A stretch of 64,000 nt of DNA from Myxococcales bacterium (GTDB taxonomy: Bacteria; Myxococcota_C; UBA6777), in the NCBI GenBank assembly GCA_020632975.1, contig JACKEL010000002.1, positions 1 to 64,000 on the forward strand, written 5' to 3'. Below the pieces are notes generated by a model. The model was not told the DNA's origin, searched no databases, and worked only from the letters and a program-made list of their open reading frames with translations. Shown one piece after another: positions 26,561 to 35,684 of the stretch. Numbering within the stretch: position 1 is the stretch's first letter; the number at the start of each line of letters is the position of its first letter. The position numbers were made by a program, and so were the translations under genes.

Positions 26561-29500
26561 ATGTTCAAGAGAAGAACCCTTGCTGCACTCTTTTTGTTGA
26601 GTTGCAGCTTCTTTTTTCATGTGGGTTGTAGCAGCCCGACCACGCCAAGCGAAACACACCAAGATGGAGGCTCTGTAACCCCAGATAGTACGAGCGTCAC
26701 GAATGTTCCCGTGGGTTGTCAGCCAGGGACCGCAGGTTGCCGATGTACCCCCACAGGTATGTGCGGCGACGCACTGCGTTGTGAGTCCAATGTTTGTCGT
26801 CCTTGCTCCAAAGGCTCGTCAGGATGCGCTTGTGACGGTGACACTTGTGATGCAGGGCTGACTTGCTCACAAGGGATCTGTCTAGGCTGTGTAGGCAAAG
26901 CCAACTGCCCTTGCTTTGGGAACAATAGCTGCGAAACGGGCAACCGTTGCAAGCCTTCCCCCAGCAGCATCGGGCAGTGTGAAGCCTGTACTGGCCCCAA
27001 CAAGGAAGACTGCAACTGCGAAAAAGACGAAGAGTGCGGTGGTGGCATGGGTTGTATCAACAACCGCTGCAAAAGCACCCAAGTCCTCGCGCAGATCCCC
27101 AAGCAACCAAAGTGTTATACCCCCTGTGAAGGCGATGTCCGCGATGCGGACGGCAGCATCCGCATCTGTCACACCAAGTTTAAGTTGATGGAAGGATGCG
27201 CCCCTGAACAGACTTGTCAGGAAGGTAGTTGCGTCTCGAAGAACGACGCGGCCAAACTGTCCTCCAACCAGTATCCTTTTTGCCTCGAAGATATCGATTG
27301 TCCGGACTGGCAGGCCTGTATCGAAGGTCGCTGTTACTCCAACTGTGCGTCTGATGCAGACTGCAAAGACGGGCGCAGCTGTTTTCGTTATGTCTGTCGC
27401 CGCAAGTGCTCGACCCAAAACAACCCTTGTGGCGCGCAAGAGTCTTGCGAAACAGAAGGCCGCGAAGATGGTGTGTGTGTCCCACGTTCCAATCGCAATG
27501 GCCCCAAGCCTCCGCAGAAAAAGCTCGAAGGGACCTACAAGATCCTCAACCAGTCTTTGACCTTCTCCAACCACGAAACCAGCGCCATCCTCTACGTCCG
27601 CAACAACAGCGCTTTCCCCACAGAGTTCACGGTCAGCAGGGTCTCTCACACCCTCGCATCCAGCACATCGACAGAAAAACCCCTCTTTTGGCTCAAGATC
27701 GACCTCTGTAAGACCTACAGTGACGACGGATTGAACTGCACCGCATTTGCCGAGGCTCCTTCCGCAAATGACCCTTTCCAGATCCCCTCTGTCCAAAGCG
27801 ACCAGATGGTGATCCTCAAGATCTCTAACGCAGGTGGGATGCCCTCTGGCAACTCTTCGTACCAAGGCGTCTTGAAGATCAGCAATCGTCAGATGGGCGA
27901 TCAGGAGTTTTCTGTAAGCTACCGCGAGACGGGTGATGGCCAGTGGAAGGGACGTTTTATCTCTTTCGCCAACTTCAACGACCAAAATGTCTTCGACACC
28001 AACAACAAAAGCAAGATGATCGATGACGGCGTGCGGGCACAAGACCTTCCCAACGCGCTTTTGCGTCAGTGGCTCTCTTTCAAACGAGGAGGCTCCCTAG
28101 AGGAGTTTCGTGCGGCGCTGCGCTCTATTCGTGAGGGGACTTGGAATCTCCCACAAGTCCGCAAAGACTGTAAAACCAAGATGAGCACAGAGGGCTCCGC
28201 AGACGTCGTCTGTTATCCCTATGCGACCAAACTAGGCTACAAAGTACTTTCCTTTAGTGATCGCGAAGCACCCGTTCCCAGCGGCATCTCCGAACTCAAC
28301 TTTGCAATCAATGTCAAAGAGAAAAGCGGAAATGTCCTTGAAGGACGAATCGTAACAAGCGAAGCCCTACAGTATCCGGGCAATCCGCAGATCCGCCTGA
28401 CTTTCAACGAAAAGCCCGGTGAGAAGTTTTTCACACAGATTCAAGGTCTTCAAGCGGTGATCCCCATTGGTGGCCGCTATTACGTCAACGACAAGAATGA
28501 ATGTCTCGCAGAACAAGGCTTTGTAAAGCAAGCAACCCCTTGGTTGATCCCCGGCTTTACCTTTGGTTCGTTCCCCACCCAAGGGCTGTTTCGAGAAAGC
28601 TATGAGTGTCGTTCTGCTTCGCTGCCGCAACCCCTCCCTGAAGGAGCCGACGAAGCCACCCGTCAGCGCGTCCAAGAACAAAATATGAGCCTCAGCCAAG
28701 CCAACCCTGTCCCCAACGGTTGGTTGCTCAACCGCAAGCTAGAGCTTGTCGATGGGGCGTTGGTTCAGAATCGTTACATGATCCTTCTTGTTCGCGAACG
28801 CTTCGATAGTTTCTTTGCGTTGTCACAAGCCCAAGGAGGCAACCAACTCGTCAAAGACTTCGCAAGCTACGGCATTATCTTTATGGAGCGCACCCCCGCA
28901 GATCTAGAGCCAGAAGACTTCACTTCTGCGCCTCCCACGCCTCCCAAGACATGCTCTAGTGACAGCGCTTGCGGAACAGGCGGGATCTGCGTCAATGGTG
29001 AGTGCAAAGGCACCAGCAAACTGTGGCGCGTGGCCTGTACACCCGAGCTTGTCAAAGAAGCGACTGGAAAGAACATCGCAGCAGAAGCCGATTTGGACAA
29101 CTGGACCCAAGGCGAACTTGACGAGTTGGTCGCGACTTTGCTCCAAGGTCAGTCCAAAAACATCGCTGGCGACAACGCCAACCTTATCCGCGATAGTGGA
29201 GACGGCGAGTTTTCTTACACAGATGGCCTAACGACGCTGTTTGTCCACTACTACTGCGAAGATGCCAAGATCTTCAACGGCGGAGCAGACAACGCCACCG
29301 CGTGCCCCATTGGAAGCAAAGTCGTGTTCTTCGAGATCCCCAATATGTCGACGGCTGCGCTTCAGACAGAGTCGTGCCAACGAAACGGCGACTGTAGCGC
29401 CCGATTTGAAGCCCTCAAGCGTCTCCCTGGCTACCGCGAAGATGTCACCTTCAACTGTGCAGACAGCGCGAAGATCTTTTGCGACGACGACCGCACAAAC

Positions 29501-32320
29501 ATGCGAAAAGGCAAGATCTTCTTTAAGAAACCCTCCAAGACCACAGGGTACGTCTCCCCTTTCAACTCGTTGCGCGCAGAGATGGTCGATGCTTTCCGCT
29601 ATCGCCTCAAGTTCACAAGCCGCGATGGTACAAATGTAGGATTTACACCAAACATCTGTAGTACAAACTCTCAACTTGTTCCTTACTGCTATGACCCCGA
29701 GCGTATCGAAAAAATCGAACGTCGCATCAATTGTTTGCAGGCCCTGTACACCTCTTCCAATAGCCAAAAGATGAGTGAAAGCACTCGTGCAGAGCTTCGC
29801 AGCTTCCTTGAGTTCAATTTTTCTTACAAAGCAACCCTTTCTGCGGATGGTGCGTTGCTCTCTGAGATGGGCTTTGAGACCCTGAATGCCGAACTCAAGA
29901 TCATGTTGGGCGACGAAGCTTTTATCCAAGCTTTTGCAAGCCGTTATGACCTTGCAGGATCGCGTTTGGCTTCCTTTGATGGCGCCGCCTTTGAACCCAA
30001 TGGAATCAGCCTTTCTGGTGCCCTTGGCTTTGAGATGCATTCGCTCTATCTGTCCGCACAATACTACCAGATCGTGCTGGATCGCTTTTTTACCCAGTCC
30101 AAGGTGATCTTCCAATCTTTCCAATCGAAGACGGGCGGCTTTATCACTGTCGAATCGGTCTCTAGCTACTTCCAAAAACTGTTGCTCGCAAGCACCCGAA
30201 AAGCCCGTAGCTGGTCGCAGATCGCCAAGCGATATCACAAACTCAACAGAGCTGACATTGCTCGCCATGTCGTCGAACGCGCCTATGTCTCGACGTTTCT
30301 AGAGATGCAGTTTATGACCCGCTTGTTGCGCGAACTTGCGATGGTTACAGACGCCAAAAAACTCGACGACATCAAGAACCAGATCGACAAGATCACCCTG
30401 ACCTATAAGTCCGCCTTGTTGGATATGGAGGAGGTTTACAAAGAGCTGACCCTTGAGATCAACTTCCTTGGTATCCCCAAAGGGCATATCCCCTTCCCTG
30501 CGCTGGATGTCTTTTCTGCGAGCACCCTCTCTACCAACGCCTTTAGCGTGGCGCTCAACTTCGCCAAAGAAAAGATGGGCATCGCCGCCGCCAAAGAGCA
30601 GCTTGCGCTGCAAAACAAACGCGTGTTTGACACGGATGCAGCGAGCTTTCAGAGTGAGTTGGTCCGCATCCGACAAAATTACGAGAGCCAACTTTTGGAG
30701 ATCTGCGGTGGGATTCAGGTCGGCGACAAAGTCTTCCCTGCGACAACAACCTACGCGTACCTCACCCCAGAAACCCTACAGATGGGCAATCCCTGTGGGC
30801 GGGTCAGTGGTGGGCAGTTGTTCGAAGCCTTTGCCAACCTAGAGAAAACACAGTTGGGCCTCAAAAGCCTGCGGATCGCACAAGACAACGTGCGCAAACA
30901 GATCACCATCGAAGAAGAACGTATCCAAAAGTACTGCGATGCAAAGTTCAAACTGGCCGACTTCTTGCTCTCAAAGCGCGATGAATCCATCACTTTGGAC
31001 AAAGAACTTCGCGCCCTGCAATTCCAAATGGAGCGTGTCCAACGCTTGGGCCAAGATGCTGTCACCATCGGGGAATTGCTCAAATGCTCGGTTGTCGTAG
31101 GGACTTCTTCTGGGGGTAGCTGCCCCACATCTTTTGCAGCGATTGCCACGGTGGTTGTCGCGGCAGCAGCACGCGAAGGTGCGATGGAAGTGGTCATCCG
31201 CAAGCTGCAAAACTCGCAAAGTCGCATGAAACAGATCGAAAAAGACATGGAAGCCCGACAGTTGCGCGTTGAGTGCGAAGGCTCAAGCCAAAACCCCACA
31301 GGGCTCGCGCGTATCGAGAGCGCCGCTCGAATCCAAGAACTCACCAACCAAACCCTGAACTTCCAACTCGAAGCCCTCAAAGCAGAGCTCGATATCCGCA
31401 CAGCCTTTTCCAACATCATTCGCCTGCAACAGCGCGCCCAACGTTTGACGACCGAACAAGACGAGAATGAGCAGCTGACGATCAATGTGCAGGCCGCCAG
31501 AAATGACCCCAATATCCGCATCTATAAAAATGATGCCATCATCAACGCAGAACGCACCTTTGAAGAAGCGCTGCGCGAAGCCTACCGCGCGACCTTGATT
31601 TACGAGTACTACACAGGCCAGACCTACAAACACAGAGGAGATCTCTTCTTGATTCGGATGATCGCCTTTGGTGACAAAAACCTAGAGGCTTATCTCAGTC
31701 AGTTGGAGCAGGCTTTCCGCGAATTCGAAGAAACAAACGGAAAGCCCGATCTACGGGTCCTGATCGTCTCCCTGAAAAATGACATCCTCAACATCCCCCG
31801 AAGCAAGGGCGAAAAGAACAACGAGCCTCGCTCCATCAACGAACGAAACGCGGACTTTCAGCGCGCCATCACAGACCCCAACCGCCTCAACAACGAAGGA
31901 TACTACGCTTTCCCCTTCGCGCTCTCTGTAGGACGCTCTGACGCCAAAGTCTCACCGATCACAGTCAATCACAAGATCGTCCAGATCTCCGCAGAGGTCA
32001 TCGGTGGCGACAATGGTGACGAAGTCGCACGCGTTTACCTCCGTCAGAAGGGAACCAGCGTCGTTCGCCTCCGTGGTAACGACCAGACCTTCTACACCTT
32101 GCCTGTCCGCACTGCGGTCATCAACCCATTCTTCAATGGTGCCAAAGTCCTCGAACCCAACCTCTACAACAACTTCCGTTTGCGAGATCGCCCGCTTGGC
32201 AACACGCATTGGGAACTCCTCTTCAACCACGTGACCGAACAAGCCAACCAAGATATCGATCTCACCAAAGTCAACGACATCAAATTGTATATTTATTACA
32301 GTGACTTCACGGAAGAATAA
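26561..32320 (+). CDS. Giant cysteine-rich lipoprotein with Tc-toxin A-like C-terminal half
   Basis: 1919 aa. Lipoprotein signal with lipobox HVGC (Cys 23). Residues 23-313 are disulfide-type modules (CRCTPTGMCGDALRC, CACDGDTCDAGLTC, CGGGMGCINNRC). A beta domain (about 320-465) and mixed regions follow; another Cys module (CSSDSACGTGGICVNGEC) lies near 797-817. From about 1226 the chain is long amphipathic helices, broken near 1505-1545 by a glycine/serine loop with two cysteines and a hydrophobic stretch (SFAAIATVVVAAAA), then helices again, then a strand-rich C-terminal domain (1780-1919; FPFALSVGRSDAK, NTHWELLFNH, NDIKLYIYYSDF). Helix hairpin, hydrophobic tip and terminal beta domain match the order of the TcA channel and TcB-binding domain, and a TcB-C-like gene is next door. 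The canonical TcA N-terminal shell is not recognisable. TTGGAGGA supports ATG 26561. Confidence 0.6.
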   Translation: MFKRRTLAALFLLSCSFFFHVGCSSPTTPSETHQDGGSVTPDSTSVTNVPVGCQPGTAGCRCTPTGMCGDALRCESNVCRPCSKGSSGCACDGDTCDAGLTCSQGICLGCVGKANCPCFGNNSCETGNRCKPSPSSIGQCEACTGPNKEDCNCEKDEECGGGMGCINNRCKSTQVLAQIPKQPKCYTPCEGDVRDADGSIRICHTKFKLMEGCAPEQTCQEGSCVSKNDAAKLSSNQYPFCLEDIDCPDWQACIEGRCYSNCASDADCKDGRSCFRYVCRRKCSTQNNPCGAQESCETEGREDGVCVPRSNRNGPKPPQKKLEGTYKILNQSLTFSNHETSAILYVRNNSAFPTEFTVSRVSHTLASSTSTEKPLFWLKIDLCKTYSDDGLNCTAFAEAPSANDPFQIPSVQSDQMVILKISNAGGMPSGNSSYQGVLKISNRQMGDQEFSVSYRETGDGQWKGRFISFANFNDQNVFDTNNKSKMIDDGVRAQDLPNALLRQWLSFKRGGSLEEFRAALRSIREGTWNLPQVRKDCKTKMSTEGSADVVCYPYATKLGYKVLSFSDREAPVPSGISELNFAINVKEKSGNVLEGRIVTSEALQYPGNPQIRLTFNEKPGEKFFTQIQGLQAVIPIGGRYYVNDKNECLAEQGFVKQATPWLIPGFTFGSFPTQGLFRESYECRSASLPQPLPEGADEATRQRVQEQNMSLSQANPVPNGWLLNRKLELVDGALVQNRYMILLVRERFDSFFALSQAQGGNQLVKDFASYGIIFMERTPADLEPEDFTSAPPTPPKTCSSDSACGTGGICVNGECKGTSKLWRVACTPELVKEATGKNIAAEADLDNWTQGELDELVATLLQGQSKNIAGDNANLIRDSGDGEFSYTDGLTTLFVHYYCEDAKIFNGGADNATACPIGSKVVFFEIPNMSTAALQTESCQRNGDCSARFEALKRLPGYREDVTFNCADSAKIFCDDDRTNMRKGKIFFKKPSKTTGYVSPFNSLRAEMVDAFRYRLKFTSRDGTNVGFTPNICSTNSQLVPYCYDPERIEKIERRINCLQALYTSSNSQKMSESTRAELRSFLEFNFSYKATLSADGALLSEMGFETLNAELKIMLGDEAFIQAFASRYDLAGSRLASFDGAAFEPNGISLSGALGFEMHSLYLSAQYYQIVLDRFFTQSKVIFQSFQSKTGGFITVESVSSYFQKLLLASTRKARSWSQIAKRYHKLNRADIARHVVERAYVSTFLEMQFMTRLLRELAMVTDAKKLDDIKNQIDKITLTYKSALLDMEEVYKELTLEINFLGIPKGHIPFPALDVFSASTLSTNAFSVALNFAKEKMGIAAAKEQLALQNKRVFDTDAASFQSELVRIRQNYESQLLEICGGIQVGDKVFPATTTYAYLTPETLQMGNPCGRVSGGQLFEAFANLEKTQLGLKSLRIAQDNVRKQITIEEERIQKYCDAKFKLADFLLSKRDESITLDKELRALQFQMERVQRLGQDAVTIGELLKCSVVVGTSSGGSCPTSFAAIATVVVAAAAREGAMEVVIRKLQNSQSRMKQIEKDMEARQLRVECEGSSQNPTGLARIESAARIQELTNQTLNFQLEALKAELDIRTAFSNIIRLQQRAQRLTTEQDENEQLTINVQAARNDPNIRIYKNDAIINAERTFEEALREAYRATLIYEYYTGQTYKHRGDLFLIRMIAFGDKNLEAYLSQLEQAFREFEETNGKPDLRVLIVSLKNDILNIPRSKGEKNNEPRSINERNADFQRAITDPNRLNNEGYYAFPFALSVGRSDAKVSPITVNHKIVQISAEVIGGDNGDEVARVYLRQKGTSVVRLRGNDQTFYTLPVRTAVINPFFNGAKVLEPNLYNNFRLRDRPLGNTHWELLFNHVTEQANQDIDLTKVNDIKLYIYYSDFTEE

Positions 32321-32327
32321 GAAATCT

Positions 32328-32364
32328 TGTCATAGGTTTCGACGGGGCTGGTGTTTTGTCCACA
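32328..32364 (+). promoter_or_regulatory. Repeated bipartite promoter-like motif, copy C
   Basis: TGTCATA (32328-32334), 10 nt, GGGCTGGTGTTTT (32345-32357), 4 nt, ACA (32362-32364). It starts 8 nt after the stop of the TcA-like gene and would drive the MopAC lipoprotein at 32495 with a leader of about 130 nt. Confidence 0.65.
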
Positions 32365-32404
32365 GAAAATGCGAGCCAGCACAACCCTCCTACTGATGTT
32401 TCTC

Positions 32405-32439
32405 AGAGGACAGCACGCCACACGTGCATCCTGTCTTCT
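32405..32439 (+). promoter_or_regulatory. Leader hairpin before the MopAC lipoprotein
   Basis: AGAGGACAG (32405-32413) pairs with CTGTCTTCT (32431-32439, one G-U), with an inner CACG/CGTG stem. It lies between motif copy C and the ribosome binding site and has no U-tract. Confidence 0.4.
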
Positions 32440-32494
32440 GCGGTGGGATGGTTGTGCGCTTTTTCCCGTTGTGACTGGGGCAAAGGAGACTCTT

Positions 32495-35458
32495 ATGAAG
32501 AAGATATTATTTTCCATTAGTTTATTTTTATGTTGTGCGATGTTTGTAGCGGTGGGTTGCGGAGGGCCTGAAGGCACCTGCGAGTTCGGCCAAACCAAAA
32601 ACTGCTCTTGTGAAGGAAGCCCTGGGACGCAATCTTGCCAAACCAACGGGACTTTCGCACCATGTTCGTGTGTAAGTGGAGAACTCGGAAAAGAGCAGAC
32701 TTTTTCTGAGGAGCCTCCTGTCTCTTCTGAACCCTCTGATGTCGAATCCGTCGAGGACAGCGACGCTGGTCAGCCAGATGGTGCACCCGCAGAAACAACG
32801 GGAGAAACGACAACGCCCGAGCCCACAAACTGTCCCGCGGGCGAAGTGCTGTTTCGAGACACCTGCGTCTCTGTGGACTCTTACTGCAGCACGCGCTTTT
32901 CATCCGAAGAACAGCAAGCGATGACCACTCCCCGTGAGATCGTCCGCGATGAGACGGGCAAAGCGCTCTTTTGTAAGACTCTTCCTGGTTACTTTTACCT
33001 AGAAGTGAGCGGCTACGCCAAATGCGATAACGACGGAGACGGATGGGTCACCATCGAAGCATACCGCGCGCTCACTTCGACCAACCCATCCATCCGCGAA
33101 AATGCCCGCTGCAAGCTGCTTCAGATCAAAGCCGTGGTGTACCACCAAGAAGGCGCAGATCCTTCAACCCTTCAGATCCAAACGCTCGATCAGGATGTTC
33201 CTTTGGTCGAAACCTTCCGCAACGATGGCGGCAAAAAGCTGACGGAGATGCCCATCTACACCAACAACCAAGCGGCACTGCCCAAGTCCCCAGGAAACGA
33301 TTGTACCGCAGATGCGGACTGTTCCAACGGTCAGGTCTGCTCCATCGGTCACTGTCTTGAAGGACGTCGTTTTGAGGCCGCAGAGATCAACACCCTCACC
33401 AAAGCTTGTATCGCAAACCTCGATCTCAACGACAACCAAATCGACGACGCAGCAGAAGGCCCCTCTGATACCCCTACACCTGCCGCTGAGTTTAAGCCTT
33501 TGCTCAACCTCGGGTACTTTGTCGAACTCCATCACGGCCACTACCAAGAGGACTTCGACAACAACGGAACGATCACCCCTGTCTATCACATCTACGAGCG
33601 CTCACGTGCGGATATCCCTTCACAACAAGGACTTGCGCTCAATTGCAAGGAAGAAGCTGACGCTTTTCGCCCTGATCACTGGAAGCGCTGCGATCTCCGC
33701 GACAACCAACGCTGCCCTGACCCCAACCAAGCAGGGAGCGTCCGCAAAGGTCTCGACCAGTGCTGGCTCAAAGATGTTCAACGCAAGATCCCTAGCCTCT
33801 TCAAGTGCGTAATCTTCGACAGCACCAAAGACAAGACCACCCTCGAAGGAACATTCCACCCCGATAACTACGGATTCTCCGAGAAGTACAGTCGCACCAA
33901 GTGTTCTTTCAAAGAAGCCTTGAACACAACAGATCCCGCCCGACGAGATATCGCCCTCGACTGTAGCGCAGACGATGGCAACCAACGTCCTGATGCCTCC
34001 CAAAAGCAGGTAGGATGGGCGTGTGTGTCTTTCCACACCTACCAAAACAAAGAAGACTACATTGGCGGTTGTACAGACCAGATCACAGAACAGATCTGTG
34101 GCGACAAAGATGTAACCTACCTGACCCACGAGTTTAAGAGCTATGGTCTTGCACGAGCCAGCAGAGACTGCGGTCAATCCAATGGTTTGGGTGTATGTAG
34201 CTTTTCCAGACAGATCTGCTCGGGTGGTACTTGGCTAGCTTGCAACCAGTGTGATCACTGCCCCAATGATACCGAAGGCAGCCGTCAAGCTTGCCCCAAC
34301 GGATCTTGGCCCAAAGACCAATGTCGCCTCCAAACCGACCCAAGCAACGAGGTCTGCGATGGACTCGATAACGACTGCGATGGCAAGACCGATGAAGGAC
34401 TGCCCACGCTACCATTCTACAAAGACGTCGACAAAGATACCTACGGTGATCCCGCAGAAAAGCTCGATCGTTGCGCAGAACAACAGCCCGCTGGATACGT
34501 GGCCAACAAGCTCGATTGCAACGACCAAGACGACAAGATCAAACCAGGTGTAACAGACGGCTGTGACGGCATCGATGACGACTGCGATGGAAAGATCGAC
34601 GAAGATGCCCAACACTCCGACTGGTACGAAGACAACGACCAAGACGGATTTGGTGGAAAAGTCGCCTTTAAAGGTTGCCTCAAAGCGTCACAAACAGAGG
34701 TCTGTACGGGTCTGGGCACATGTGTACCACTGACTTACACCACCCCTAGCGGCTTGTCCTCGACATACATCACCACAGGCGGCGACTGCTGCGATGTCGA
34801 TGCCCAAGCCAAACCCGGTCAGACAGGCTATTTTCCCACGGCCAACGCCTGCGGTAGCTTCGACTGGAACTGCGATAACAAAGCAACACCCGAGTTGACG
34901 GTCTGTTCTTGTTCACGAACAGCGCGCTTTACAGAAAGCGGCCAAGCGACCTGTAAACTCGGTAGCAACCCCACATCCACTTGGAAAACCGCAAACTGTA
35001 GCAACTGCTCGACCACCAACAGCACTTGTGAGCTGTCTAAGTCTCATAAGTTCGAACCTTCTAGCGACTTCACCTTCAACTACTCTTGCAACCAAGTCTT
35101 CAACGTCTGTAGGCAGTCCAGAACGGTCAAGAAAACGGACGCGAGCGCATCCTTTACCCCCAAAGACTCCTTGGGTGGGAACTACATCGTGTTCGAGTCC
35201 AGCAAGTACACACAAGGTTGCGCTTACAACCCCAACGGAAACACACCCAAGTGCGGAGAAGTTGCCTCGATCGCAGGGAGCAAAAAGAGCACCCCCACCT
35301 TCTCTGCAAGCAAGTCAGGCCTGAAATCCAGTGGATTCGATTGCTTTGGTTGCTCCAACCCCTCCTACTCCTGTCAGTACAATTGGAGCATCAACTACAG
35401 CACCTCGTATGTCTACACCGAACGCACCGTCAGTACCGCGATCATCAAGTGCCGCTGA
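32495..35458 (+). CDS. Cysteine-rich MopAC (putative metal-binding motif) lipoprotein
   Basis: 987 aa. Lipoprotein signal with lipobox AVGC (Cys 22), a short Cys module (CEFGQTKNCSCEG), an acidic Thr/Glu/Pro linker, then a long Cys-containing body. Two MopAC-type putative metal-binding motifs occur near 618 (NEVCDGLDNDCDGKTDEG) and 688 (CDGIDDDCDGKIDED), the second followed by DNDQDGFGG; these Asp-rich loops probably bind calcium. The C-terminal 150 residues hold many further cysteines. AAAGGAGA at 32482-32489 supports ATG 32495. MopAC motifs are frequent in myxobacterial surface proteins; the role is unknown. Motif copy C upstream puts it in the proposed sigma regulon. Confidence 0.75.
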   Translation: MKKILFSISLFLCCAMFVAVGCGGPEGTCEFGQTKNCSCEGSPGTQSCQTNGTFAPCSCVSGELGKEQTFSEEPPVSSEPSDVESVEDSDAGQPDGAPAETTGETTTPEPTNCPAGEVLFRDTCVSVDSYCSTRFSSEEQQAMTTPREIVRDETGKALFCKTLPGYFYLEVSGYAKCDNDGDGWVTIEAYRALTSTNPSIRENARCKLLQIKAVVYHQEGADPSTLQIQTLDQDVPLVETFRNDGGKKLTEMPIYTNNQAALPKSPGNDCTADADCSNGQVCSIGHCLEGRRFEAAEINTLTKACIANLDLNDNQIDDAAEGPSDTPTPAAEFKPLLNLGYFVELHHGHYQEDFDNNGTITPVYHIYERSRADIPSQQGLALNCKEEADAFRPDHWKRCDLRDNQRCPDPNQAGSVRKGLDQCWLKDVQRKIPSLFKCVIFDSTKDKTTLEGTFHPDNYGFSEKYSRTKCSFKEALNTTDPARRDIALDCSADDGNQRPDASQKQVGWACVSFHTYQNKEDYIGGCTDQITEQICGDKDVTYLTHEFKSYGLARASRDCGQSNGLGVCSFSRQICSGGTWLACNQCDHCPNDTEGSRQACPNGSWPKDQCRLQTDPSNEVCDGLDNDCDGKTDEGLPTLPFYKDVDKDTYGDPAEKLDRCAEQQPAGYVANKLDCNDQDDKIKPGVTDGCDGIDDDCDGKIDEDAQHSDWYEDNDQDGFGGKVAFKGCLKASQTEVCTGLGTCVPLTYTTPSGLSSTYITTGGDCCDVDAQAKPGQTGYFPTANACGSFDWNCDNKATPELTVCSCSRTARFTESGQATCKLGSNPTSTWKTANCSNCSTTNSTCELSKSHKFEPSSDFTFNYSCNQVFNVCRQSRTVKKTDASASFTPKDSLGGNYIVFESSKYTQGCAYNPNGNTPKCGEVASIAGSKKSTPTFSASKSGLKSSGFDCFGCSNPSYSCQYNWSINYSTSYVYTERTVSTAIIKCR

Positions 35459-35631
35459 TCCCCTCGATACCTCCTCGTACACGACTCCCGTAAAGTCTCA
35501 CTCAAATCCACACGACCCCCACAAAGCCTCGCTCAAATCCACACCAATCCCTCTCAAGACCTCCCCAACAAACCCAACTTCGAGACAAGCTCGCTCCCAA
35601 GACCACAGCAAAACAACCCATCCCATCGTGA

Positions 35632-35670
35632 AGATCGGGTTCCTAGCAAAGGGAGGATTCGACCCGATCT
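35632..35670. terminator. Hairpin between convergent genes
   Basis: AGATCGGGT (35632-35640) and ACCCGATCT (35662-35670), perfect 9-bp stem with a 21-nt loop, between the stops of the MopAC lipoprotein and the minus-strand gene at 35685. Probably a shared terminator; the loop is long and the U-tract poor. Confidence 0.45.
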
Positions 35671-35684
35671 CTGTTACGTAGGAC

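Noticed and set aside
26882..28042. Antisense open frame of 386 codons opposite the cysteine-rich head
   Set aside because: A shadow of Cys/Thr/Lys codon usage; no ribosome site and low-complexity translation.
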